A stretch of 64,000 nt of DNA from Actinomycetota bacterium (GTDB lineage Bacteria; Actinomycetota; Actinomycetes; JACCUZ01): NCBI GenBank assembly GCA_030841035.1, contig JAVEDI010000022.1:30872-94871 (forward strand). The letters run 5' to 3'. The notes under the pieces are model-generated. The model made no database searches. It saw only the letters and a list, made by a program, of their open reading frames with translations, and had not been told where the DNA came from. How positions within the stretch are numbered: the stretch's first letter is position 1; every line of letters begins with the position of its first letter. The position numbers were made by a program, and so were the translations under genes. Below, in pieces: positions 46,029 through 53,744 of the stretch.

Positions 46029-47405
46029 GTGAACGTGCTGCCTGACTCTCTGTCACCGTCGGCACGGCGGCGGGTGGATGAGTTCGCCGCCCTGCTCGAC
46101 GGAGGCCGCCCGACGGCGGATCCGCAGCTGCAGGTCCTGGTCGCTCTCGCTGCATCCCTGCGCCCGGCCCCCCTGACACCGCGCGCCGAGTTCCGTTCCG
46201 GGCTACGGGCGACGCTGGTCGAGGCGGCAGCGGACCGCGTGGCGCTGCCGAGGCAGTCGTCCCCGACGGCCCCCGCACGTCCTCGGCTCCCGTTCGCCGC
46301 GCCGCCCGCGCGCCACCGGCTGCGCGGCGTGGTGGCGAGCGTGCTCGCCATGACGCTCGTCGCCGGTGCGGGCGCTGCGCTGGCGAGCACCCGTGCGCTG
46401 CCCGGCGACGCGCTCTACGGGCTCAAGCGGGGCCTCGAGACCATCCAGCTGGACCTGGCTCGCTCGGCCCAGTCCAAGGGTCGCGAGTACCTCGAGCAGG
46501 CCGAGAGCAGGCTGGCCGAGGCGGAGTCGCTCGCGGCCGCCGACGGCGCGCGCAGCGACGTGTCCCGCGAGCGCATCAGCGTGGCCCTGACCGAGATGCA
46601 GTCCGCGACGGCCGCCGGCGCCCAGGTCCTCACGGCGTCGTACGCCGAGACCGGCGAGCCCGAGTCGCTGCGCCTGCTCGAGCGCTTCGTCACCGCGGCG
46701 CGCGCCAGGCTGATCGACCTCGAGGCGATCCTCGACCCGCCGACCCGCGCGCGGGCGGTGTCCCTTGCCGACGCGCTGAGCGCGCTGCTGGCTCACCTGG
46801 CGACCCTGCTGGTCGAGCGGACGTCGCAGGCGGCAGCACTGGGTCCGACGGCGCCGGGTGCGCTGTCGGTGGCCCAGTTGGCCCGCAACGGCTGGGCGGC
46901 CGGCACGGACGCCCAGCGGGAGGTGGGCACCGGCGCCCCGACGCTCGGGCCGCCGGTCGATGCGAGCCTCGACGGCGGCTCGCTCGCCGGCACGCCCGCG
47001 GGCGCGGGCAGTGCCGGCGCTCTGGTGCCCGGCCTCAGCCCCGCTGCTGTCGGGGGCGTCGCGGGCGGGGGCGGCGGCGGAGGAGGCGGCGGCGCTGCCA
47101 CCACCGGCACGACACCCGCCCTCCCGGTGCCGACCGTGTCGCTGCCGCCGGTCGGCGGTGGGGGCGGTGGCGGCACCGCTCCCGGACCGGTCCTGCCCCC
47201 GCCGGGCGCGCCGGTGGTGCCGCCCGGCGCGCCGGTGGTCAGCGTGCCGGTGCTCAGCGTGCCGCCGGCCAGCGTGCCGCCGGCGAGCCCTCCCGTGGTC
47301 AGCGTGCCGCCGGTCGGCGTACCGGGGGGTCCGCCGGTCAGCGTGCCGGTGCCGCCGGTGACCGGCCTGCCGTGCGTGCCGGTGCCGCCCGCCACCCACT
47401 GCTGA
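46029..47405 (+). CDS. RsbN-like membrane anti-sigma protein with DUF5667 domain
   Basis: 458 residues. The N-terminal cytoplasmic helical domain (1-75: VDEFAALLDG ... LVALAASLRPAPLTPRAEFRSGL) resembles the sigma-binding part of RsbN, the anti-sigma factor of BldN. One membrane helix (about 99-120), then the DUF5667 start LPGDALYGLKRGLE and coiled helices to about 225. From about 325 the chain is low complexity: a run of ten Gly, then repeats of VSVP/VPP/APV ending in two cysteines (PCVPVPPATHC). The GTG has AAGGGGG nine bases upstream. The extracytoplasmic tail may sit in the cell wall. Confidence 0.85.
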   Translation: MNVLPDSLSPSARRRVDEFAALLDGGRPTADPQLQVLVALAASLRPAPLTPRAEFRSGLRATLVEAAADRVALPRQSSPTAPARPRLPFAAPPARHRLRGVVASVLAMTLVAGAGAALASTRALPGDALYGLKRGLETIQLDLARSAQSKGREYLEQAESRLAEAESLAAADGARSDVSRERISVALTEMQSATAAGAQVLTASYAETGEPESLRLLERFVTAARARLIDLEAILDPPTRARAVSLADALSALLAHLATLLVERTSQAAALGPTAPGALSVAQLARNGWAAGTDAQREVGTGAPTLGPPVDASLDGGSLAGTPAGAGSAGALVPGLSPAAVGGVAGGGGGGGGGGAATTGTTPALPVPTVSLPPVGGGGGGGTAPGPVLPPPGAPVVPPGAPVVSVPVLSVPPASVPPASPPVVSVPPVGVPGGPPVSVPVPPVTGLPCVPVPPATHC

Positions 47406-47447
47406 GCCGGCGCTGGACGCCGCGCAGCGCAGCGACGTCACGGCCGC

Positions 47448-47461
47448 TGGCTGCGTGCAGC
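47448..47461. terminator. Small hairpin between rsbN-like and acyltransferase genes
   Basis: GGCTG-CGTG-CAGCC forms a short GC stem in the 66-bp gap between the two convergent stop codons. It may serve both directions, but it has no U-tract and the stem is short. Confidence 0.3.
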
Positions 47462-47471
47462 CGGGGGACGG

Positions 47472-48644
47472 CTAGAAGAACACCGACCGGCGGTCCATCA
47501 GCAACCGGTAGAGCGCGTGCTGGATGGTCTCGCGGACCTGGTCGGTGATGTTGAACACCAGCATCGGGTCCTCGGCCGCGCCCGGCCCGTGCTCGGTGGT
47601 GTCGATGGGCTCGCCGAACTCGATGATCCACTTGCTGGGCAGCGGGATGGCGCCCAGCGGCCCGAGCCACGGGAACGTCGGCGTCACCGGGACATAGGGC
47701 AGCCCCAGCAAGCGGGCGACGGTCCGCATGTTGCCGATGACGGGGTAGATCTCCTCGGCTCCCACGATCGCGCACGGCACGATGGGGACCCCGGTGCGCA
47801 GCGCCGCCGAGACGAAGCCGCCCCTGCCGAAGCGCTGCAGCTTGTAGCGCTCGGAGAACGGCTTGCCGATCCCCTTGAAGCCCTCGGGCCACACGCCGAC
47901 CAGCTCGCCCTTGGACAGCAACCGCTCGGCGTCGGCGTTGCAGGCCAGCGTCGTCCCCGTCTTGCGGGCCACCTCCCCGACGAACGGCGTCTGGAAGATC
48001 AGGTCCGCGCCCAGCATCCGCAGGTGCCGACGGGCCGGGTGGTGCTCGCGCAGCGCGATCTGCGTCATCACCGAGTCGAGCGGGATCGTGCCGGAGTGGT
48101 TGGCCACCACCAGGGCCCCGCCGTGCGAGGGCACGTTCTCCAGCCCGCGTACCTCGACCCGGAAGTAGCGGTCGTAGAGCGGACGCATCAGCCGCAGCAG
48201 CACGGCGTCGGTCAGCTCGGGGTCGAAGCCGAACTCGTCGACCTCGACCTCTCCGGTGAGGCGCCGTCTCAGGAACGCGAGCGCTGCGGCGGCCTTCTGC
48301 TCCCACTCGGCCGGCGGCCTCCCCCCGGTGCCGTCGGTGCCGTCGGTGCCGTCGCTCGCGTCGGCGGAGAGCGGGTCGGCGGGAGGCGGCGGCTCGCGTC
48401 CCGCGTCGGCGGCCGCCGGCTCGCGGGTCCCCCCGGTGCGGCGGGTGCCGCTCGTCCGGCGGCTGCGGCTCAGGCTGGTGCCGGCCGGGTCGGCGCCCGC
48501 CAGCAGCGGGCTGCTGCGCCGGCCCCGCGCGCGTTCGCCCGAGGCGCGCGAGGCACCCGCCGCCACGGCGTCGGCGGCGGAGGCCGTCGAGGCGCGGCGG
48601 CGGGGACGGTCGCCGTCGATCGGGATCACCCGCGCGTCAGCCAC
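47472..48644 (-). CDS. 1-Acylglycerol-3-phosphate-acyltransferase-like (PlsC) protein with disordered N-terminus
   Basis: 390 residues. The C-terminal 240 residues are a PlsC acyltransferase: catalytic VVANHSGTIPLDS (NHxGxxxxD form), the substrate motif VGVWPEGFKGIGKPFSERYKL, and VPIVPCAIVGAEEIYPV. It probably acylates a lysophospholipid or other lipid alcohol at the membrane. The first 115 residues are Arg/Ser/Ala-rich, then Asp/Gly/Thr repeats (DGTDGTDGTGG), and look disordered. The GTG start lies 8 bp before the end of the SDR gene. The two genes form an operon. Confidence 0.87.
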   Translation of the reverse strand: MADARVIPIDGDRPRRRASTASAADAVAAGASRASGERARGRRSSPLLAGADPAGTSLSRSRRTSGTRRTGGTREPAAADAGREPPPPADPLSADASDGTDGTDGTGGRPPAEWEQKAAAALAFLRRRLTGEVEVDEFGFDPELTDAVLLRLMRPLYDRYFRVEVRGLENVPSHGGALVVANHSGTIPLDSVMTQIALREHHPARRHLRMLGADLIFQTPFVGEVARKTGTTLACNADAERLLSKGELVGVWPEGFKGIGKPFSERYKLQRFGRGGFVSAALRTGVPIVPCAIVGAEEIYPVIGNMRTVARLLGLPYVPVTPTFPWLGPLGAIPLPSKWIIEFGEPIDTTEHGPGAAEDPMLVFNITDQVRETIQHALYRLLMDRRSVFF

Positions 48645-49668
48645 GGGCGCCGCCGTGCGTCACGACGTCCAACAGGCGCTGCTCGACGGCGGTGACGCTG
48701 TCGCGCGAGAGCGGCCCCCGCAGGCCCTGTCCTCGCACGAAGTCGTCGAAGGCCTCGGCGCTCGTGTAGTGCGGGATGAGGCCAAGGCCCTCCTTCATCC
48801 GGGTGGTGTCCACCCCGCGGCCGTAGGCCAGGAAGCGCAGCTGCTCGGAGGAGAAGTCGGCCAGGCCCAGCCGGCGCATGACCTGACCGAGCAACGGCGC
48901 GGCCGGCTGCGGGAGGGGCACCGACGGCCGTCCGGTACGCCGGACCGCCTGCGAGAGCGTCAGCACACCGTCGCCCGCGACGTTGAATGTGCCGGGGCGG
49001 TCCTCGAGCGTCGCGCGCCACATCGCCTCGAGGCCGTCTCGCTCATGGATGAACTGCAGCCGGGGGTCGAATCCGAGCAGCGTCGGAACGACGGGAAGGG
49101 AGAAGTAGGAGGTCAGCGCCGTCCGCACCACCGGCCCCACGAAGTTGGCGAACCGCAGGGTGCTGACGATGACGTCGGGCCGGCGCCGGGCGAACCCGCG
49201 CACGTAGCCCTCGACCTCGACGGAGTCCTTGGCGTAGCCGCTGCGGGCCAGCGCCTGGGGCTCCTGGTCCTCGGTGAACATCGCAGGGTCCCGCGGCGAG
49301 GAGCCGTAGACCGACGTCGAGGACTTCACGACCAGCTTGGCCACGCTGGGCGCCTTCTGGCACGCCGCGAGCAGCTGCATGGTGCCGATGACGTTGATCT
49401 CCTTCATCGTGGCGCGACCGCCCGCGCCCACCGGCGTCGCGAGGACCGCCATGTGCACGACGGTGTCCACCTCCGCACGGGAGATGACCTTGCCGATGAT
49501 GGGGTTGCGGATGTCGGCGCGGACGAACTCGGCGTCGCCGAGGTCCTGCTTGGGCGGCACCACGTCGACGCCGATGACCCGGGTGATGTCGGGATCGGCC
49601 TGCAGGAGCTGGGCGAAGCGGCCGCCGAGATGCCGCGACACGCCCGTCACCATCACGACGCGGGCCAC
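48637..49668 (-). CDS. NAD-dependent epimerase/dehydratase (extended SDR)
   Basis: 343 residues. Rossmann motif VVMVTGVSRHLGGRFAQLL, the SDR active-site series with Ser in VVKSSTSVYGSSP and YAKDSVEVEGYV (Tyr-x-x-x followed by Asp rather than the usual Lys), and LRFANFVGP. The family context suggests a sugar-nucleotide epimerase or 3-beta-HSD-like enzyme; the YxxxK lysine appears displaced, so activity is uncertain. It overlaps the acyltransferase by 8 bp. The sequence between its start and bS22 (76 bp) contains no further gene. Confidence 0.83.
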   Translation of the reverse strand: MARVVMVTGVSRHLGGRFAQLLQADPDITRVIGVDVVPPKQDLGDAEFVRADIRNPIIGKVISRAEVDTVVHMAVLATPVGAGGRATMKEINVIGTMQLLAACQKAPSVAKLVVKSSTSVYGSSPRDPAMFTEDQEPQALARSGYAKDSVEVEGYVRGFARRRPDVIVSTLRFANFVGPVVRTALTSYFSLPVVPTLLGFDPRLQFIHERDGLEAMWRATLEDRPGTFNVAGDGVLTLSQAVRRTGRPSVPLPQPAAPLLGQVMRRLGLADFSSEQLRFLAYGRGVDTTRMKEGLGLIPHYTSAEAFDDFVRGQGLRGPLSRDSVTAVEQRLLDVVTHGGARG

Positions 49669-49744
49669 GCGGACACCCCCTGACGGGCCTGGCGGGCCGG
49701 GCGGCGCCGATCCTCTCGAGGGACCGCAGCGGCGCCCGGATCTG

Positions 49745-49843
49745 CTACTTCTTGTTACGACGCTGGACGCGGGTCTTCTTCAACAGCTTGCGGTGCTTCT
49801 TCTTCGCCATGCGCTTGCGGCGCTTCTTGATGACTGAACCCAC
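49745..49843 (-). CDS. bS22-type (AURKAIP1/COX24-domain) mini ribosomal protein
   Basis: A 32-residue, extremely basic protein: [18 protein letters not shown] then [14 protein letters not shown]. It is nearly identical to the small protein found in the mycobacterial 30S subunit (bS22), related to mitochondrial mS38. The GTG start (49841-49843) follows AGGGTCTTCCT, giving a partial ribosome site. It is too short for most gene finders. A TAGGCT hexamer on the minus strand (49955-49960) may be its -10, leaving a 5' leader of about 100 nt. Confidence 0.93.
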   Translation of the reverse strand: MGSVIKKRRKRMAKKKHRKLLKKTRVQRRNKK

Positions 49844-50067
49844 AGGAAGACCCTCGCTCGATGATTGATTTTCGGGCCCGCGGGGCAAGGAAAGGCGACG
49901 CGACCGCGCAAGTGGCCCACGGCTTCCCTATCCCGCCTGACCGGCAGGGGCCAAAGCCTACCCCGGGACGACGTGACCTCTTCCCGGCCGCCTCGTTGTG
50001 ACTGCCACATGCCGATCGCCCGGGCGTTGTCACACGACCGGGCCCGCCGCCAAGGGGTTCGCACACG

Positions 50068-53000
50068 ATGCGCAGACAGTTCACCCGCCCGTTGCTAGCA
50101 GCGGGAGCGGCACTCGCTCTCGTTGCCGCGATCGCCCCCACGCAGTCGGCCACCGCCGGCGCAGCCGTGGGCACCGTCACCACCGACAAGGCCGCCGGCG
50201 CCACGACGTACGACGTCCGTAGCGGCCCGGCCGCCACGCTCTCGGCGACCAAGGCCCAGACCGACGCGGTCGCCTCGCTCCTCTCGTCCGCGGGTGCGGG
50301 CGCGCGAGTCACCTGGGACCACCGGTTCGGCACACCGCGCTCGATCTTCGGCGGCAGCCACTACCTGAGCGCGCCCCGCGCCGGCGCGGCCGCCGACGTG
50401 GCCCGCAGCTGGATCTCCGACAACCGGGCCGCGTTCGGCATGTCCCCGGCACAGGTCGGCGCCCTCAAGGTGACCCGTGACCACGCGCTGCCCGGCACCG
50501 GGACCCACGTCGTGACCTTCACCCAGGTCATCGGCGACGTGGCAGCCGTGCACGGCGGCCGGCTCAACGTCGCCGTCACCAAGGACGGCAAGGTGCTGTC
50601 CTACGCGGGCAACCCGACGCGGGGCGACGCTCTGGCCGGCGCCTTTACGCTGAGCGCCGGTGACGCGCTGAGCGCGGTCGCCCGCAAGCTCGCCCCCGGC
50701 GTCGCGTTCACTCCTGACGCCATCGGCTCGCAGGCCGGCTACACGACGTTCGCCAAGGGGCCCTTCGCGGCCTCGTCGTACGTCAAGAAGGTCGCCTTCC
50801 CGACCAAGGACGGCGCGCGCGCCGCCTTCCAGGTGCTGTTCATCCAGGCCCTGGACGAGGCTTACGACGCGGTCGTCGACGCCTCCACCGGTGAGGTGCT
50901 CTTCCAGCACTCGCTCGTCGACCGCGAGAGCGAGGGCACGGTCTACGAGAACTTCCCCGGCGCGCCCAAGGGCGGCACGCCGGTCGTGCGGTCCTTCGGC
51001 CCGACGCCCGAGTCCCCGAGCGGCTACGTCGACCCGACGGCCGTCGCCGGCCTGCCGGGCCCGACGACGCTGGGCAACAACGCCAGCACCTACGCCAACT
51101 ACTCGAACTTCCTGGCGCCGATCGACCAGGGGCCCCGGCCGGTCAGCCCCACGAGCCAGTTCAACTACACCTACGACATGAACTGGCAGAAGTCCAAGGG
51201 GGCCGTCGCGCCGCCGTCCTACGCGCTGGACCTCAACCCGGCCGCGACCAACCTGTTCTGGACGCACAACACCATCCACGACGAGTACTACGACCTCGGC
51301 TTCACCGAGTCGGCCGGCAACTTCCAGCTCGACGGGGGCGACCCGGTCCTCGGCCTGGTGCACGCGGGTGCGGCCAGCGGTGGCGCGCCGACGTACACCG
51401 GGCGCGACAACGCCTACTTCCTGCCGCTGCCTGACGGCATCCCCTCCTGGAGCGGCATGTTCCTGTGGGAGCCCATCAACGACGCCTTCGAGGGTCCCTA
51501 CTCCGACGGGAACTTCGACCGCAGCGTCATCCAGCACGAGTACACCCACGGCTTCTCGACCCGTTACGTCGCCGGCGGCGACTCGCTCGGGTCCTTCCAG
51601 GCCGGCTCGATGGGTGAGGGCTGGAGCGACTGGTACGCGCTCAACCACCTGTACGCCAAGGGCCTGCAGGACAAGGCGGTCGTCGGCGAGTACGTGACCG
51701 GCAACCCCACCCGCGGCATCCGGAACTGGAACTACGACCAGAACCCGACCAACTTCTCCAACATCGGCTACGACCTGACCGGGCCGGAGGTGCACGCCGA
51801 CGGCGAGATCTGGACCACGATGCTCTGGGACCTGCGCAAGGCGCTGGTCGCGAAGTACGGCGCCGCCATCGGTGGCGAGACAGCCGCGCGGCTGGTCAGC
51901 GACGGCATGCCGCTGACGGCTCCGGACCCCTCGATGCTCGACGCCCGCGACGGCATCCTGGCCGCGGACCTCGACCGTAACCACGGCAACAACACCGACC
52001 TGATCTGGACGGTGTTCGCCAGGCGGGGCGCGGGCGCCTCGGCCACCAGCAACACCGGTGACGACACCGACCCGCAGCCGGCGTTCAACAACCCGGCGGC
52101 ATCGCGCAACGGCACGCTCGTCGGCAAGGTGGTCAACACCTCCAACGGCGCGCCCGTCGCCGGCGCCAAGGTCTTTGTCGGCATCTTCGAGGCCCGGTCG
52201 ACCCCGACCGCGCGCAGCTCGTCCACCGGTGGCTTCGGCATCACCATGGCGCCGGGGACGTACAACATCACGGTCCAGGCCCCCGGCTTCGGCGCCCAGA
52301 CGTTCAAGGGCGTGACGGTCACCGCCGCCGCGACCAAGTCGCTGGCGTTCAAGATGGCCCCGAACCTCACCTCGCTCGCCTCCGGCGCGACCATCGTGTC
52401 GGCATCCAGCGAGGACCCGGGGCTGCCGGCGAAGTTCCTTCTGGACGACACCGAGGCCACGGTCTGGAGCACCCAGCAGGGCGCGACGCCGTACAACAAC
52501 GGCCCGGACCAGCGGGTCACGGTCAAGCTGGCCAAGCCCGCCTCGATCACCTCGATCCAGGTGAGCGCGATGAAGAACACGACGTCCGCGCGCTTCGCGG
52601 CACTGAAGGACTTCACCTTCCAGGTGTCCGACGACGGGGTGCTGTGGAAGACCGTCAAGACCGGTGGCTTCACCTACCAGACGCCGCGTCCGGTGGCACC
52701 GGACCTGCACTACGCGTCGTTCCCGCTGGCCAGCCCGACGAAGGCCTCCTACGTGCGCTTCTTCATCGACTCGGTGCAGGGCGAGACCATGAAGTACGCG
52801 CAGGCAGCGGAGCTGCAGGTGTTCGGCAACTCGGCGAGCATCACGCCGACGGCCCCGCCGGTGGACCCGGACTACGTCGACCACGGCACGATCGTGGCGG
52901 GCAACCCGGCCGCCGGTGACTTCACCGGGGCGCAGAACGTCTTCGGTGTGACGGGCACGGAGTTCACCACCAACTGTGGGACCGTCCCGCCGGTTTCCCA

Positions 53001-53265
53001 GGGCGCCGACGGCTGGGTCACGAAGCTCCCGTCGGGCTTCGGCGACGGGACGCACACGGTGTCGGTCGTCGGTGGTGAGTCGACGCCGATCGGCCACGAC
53101 CTCGACCTGTACTTCCTCAACTCCTCCTGTGACCTGATCGGGGCCACGGCGACGGCTGCGGCGGACGAGTCGACGGTGATCCCGGGGAGTACGGCCTATG
53201 TCATCACCCAGCTGTTCCTGGGTGCGAACGTGCCGTTCACCCTGACGGCCAAGGACGCCGGCTAG
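50068..53265 (+). CDS. Secreted M36 (fungalysin-like) metalloprotease with C-terminal accessory domains
   Basis: 1065 residues. Signal peptide (1 to about 30), FTP-type inhibitory propeptide region (about 50-280), then the M36 catalytic domain with zinc motif HEYTH at 490-494 and the third ligand Glu517 in MGEGWSDWYALN. After about 681 comes a carboxypeptidase-regulatory-like beta domain (LVGKVVNTSNGAPVAGAKV ... APGTYNITVQAPGF), about 766-920 is discoidin/F5-8C-like (ASSEDPGLPAKFLLDDTEATVW), and the last 140 residues form a Cys-containing beta-rich domain. It likely degrades external protein while bound to carbohydrate. AAGGGG lies ten bases before the ATG. A strong terminator follows. Confidence 0.92.
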   Translation: MRRQFTRPLLAAGAALALVAAIAPTQSATAGAAVGTVTTDKAAGATTYDVRSGPAATLSATKAQTDAVASLLSSAGAGARVTWDHRFGTPRSIFGGSHYLSAPRAGAAADVARSWISDNRAAFGMSPAQVGALKVTRDHALPGTGTHVVTFTQVIGDVAAVHGGRLNVAVTKDGKVLSYAGNPTRGDALAGAFTLSAGDALSAVARKLAPGVAFTPDAIGSQAGYTTFAKGPFAASSYVKKVAFPTKDGARAAFQVLFIQALDEAYDAVVDASTGEVLFQHSLVDRESEGTVYENFPGAPKGGTPVVRSFGPTPESPSGYVDPTAVAGLPGPTTLGNNASTYANYSNFLAPIDQGPRPVSPTSQFNYTYDMNWQKSKGAVAPPSYALDLNPAATNLFWTHNTIHDEYYDLGFTESAGNFQLDGGDPVLGLVHAGAASGGAPTYTGRDNAYFLPLPDGIPSWSGMFLWEPINDAFEGPYSDGNFDRSVIQHEYTHGFSTRYVAGGDSLGSFQAGSMGEGWSDWYALNHLYAKGLQDKAVVGEYVTGNPTRGIRNWNYDQNPTNFSNIGYDLTGPEVHADGEIWTTMLWDLRKALVAKYGAAIGGETAARLVSDGMPLTAPDPSMLDARDGILAADLDRNHGNNTDLIWTVFARRGAGASATSNTGDDTDPQPAFNNPAASRNGTLVGKVVNTSNGAPVAGAKVFVGIFEARSTPTARSSSTGGFGITMAPGTYNITVQAPGFGAQTFKGVTVTAAATKSLAFKMAPNLTSLASGATIVSASSEDPGLPAKFLLDDTEATVWSTQQGATPYNNGPDQRVTVKLAKPASITSIQVSAMKNTTSARFAALKDFTFQVSDDGVLWKTVKTGGFTYQTPRPVAPDLHYASFPLASPTKASYVRFFIDSVQGETMKYAQAAELQVFGNSASITPTAPPVDPDYVDHGTIVAGNPAAGDFTGAQNVFGVTGTEFTTNCGTVPPVSQGADGWVTKLPSGFGDGTHTVSVVGGESTPIGHDLDLYFLNSSCDLIGATATAAADESTVIPGSTAYVITQLFLGANVPFTLTAKDAG

Positions 53266-53287
53266 CCGGCCGAGCGGTCAGGCACGA

Positions 53288-53324
53288 CGAGGACCCCGGG
53301 CGGCAGTGCCGCCCGGGGTCCTCG
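53288..53324. terminator. 17-bp hairpin terminator between convergent genes
   Basis: Perfect inverted repeat with arms 53288-53304 and 53308-53324 and a 3-nt AGT loop, 22 bp after the protease stop and 20 bp before the HTH gene stop. It should end transcription from both sides; there is no U-tract. Confidence 0.8.
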
Positions 53325-53344
53325 GCTGCGTGGAGGCGGCGGGC

Positions 53345-53545
53345 TCAGGCCGTCTCGACGTACGCGTGGTCGAGGTAGTCGTGCACGGCCTTCTCGGGGA
53401 CCCGGAACGACCGGCCGACCCGCACCGCGGGCAGCGTGCCGGCGTGCACGAGTCGGTAGACGGTCATCTTCGACACCCTCATCACCGCGGCCACCTCGGC
53501 AACGGTGAGGAACGTGACCTCAGCAAGCGGACGATCAGCACCCAT
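53345..53545 (-). CDS. Small MerR/excisionase-type helix-turn-helix protein
   Basis: 66 residues. A single winged-helix DNA-binding domain: FLTVAEVAAVMRVSKMTVYRLVHAGTLPAVRVGRSFRVPEKAVHDYL (given in shorter parts: the recognition helix is VSKMTVYRLV). Conserved near bldN and bS22 in Streptomyces, as I recall, which argues for a regulatory role in actinobacteria rather than phage excision. The ATG (MGADRPLAEV) has GGAGG ten bases upstream. The frame stays open upstream to 53788, but that part is arginine/serine-rich antisense of the AcuC leader. Confidence 0.88.
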   Translation of the reverse strand: MGADRPLAEVTFLTVAEVAAVMRVSKMTVYRLVHAGTLPAVRVGRSFRVPEKAVHDYLDHAYVETA

Positions 53546-53731
53546 GACGCACCGGACCTCCAGCACGTGACGGGCGCCGGCTTCCCCACCGGCAGCACTA
53601 CGAGACGCACGCGCTCTGGGGAGAGAGTAGGTGCGCAAGTGCCTCCTGGGAAAGGGGAGTCCCACGACGGACCCCTCACCACCCCCGGCTGGGCCCTGCG
53701 AGCAGGCCGTCGAACACCCGGGAAGACGAGG

Positions 53732-53737
53732 TAGCGT
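53732..53737 (+). promoter_or_regulatory. -10 box of a likely leaderless acuC-like transcript
   Basis: TAGCGT (TANNNT) followed by 7 nt and the ATG at 53745. No ribosome site. GTCGAA at 53709-53714 is a possible weak -35 at 17-bp spacing. Confidence 0.5.
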
Positions 53738-53744
53738 GCGCGAC

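Noticed and set aside
50095..53097. Open frame of 1000 codons on the minus strand across the protease gene
   Set aside because: It is antisense to a well-supported M36 protease and its translation is Arg/Val/Gly/His-rich without any family motif, the usual shadow in GC-rich DNA.
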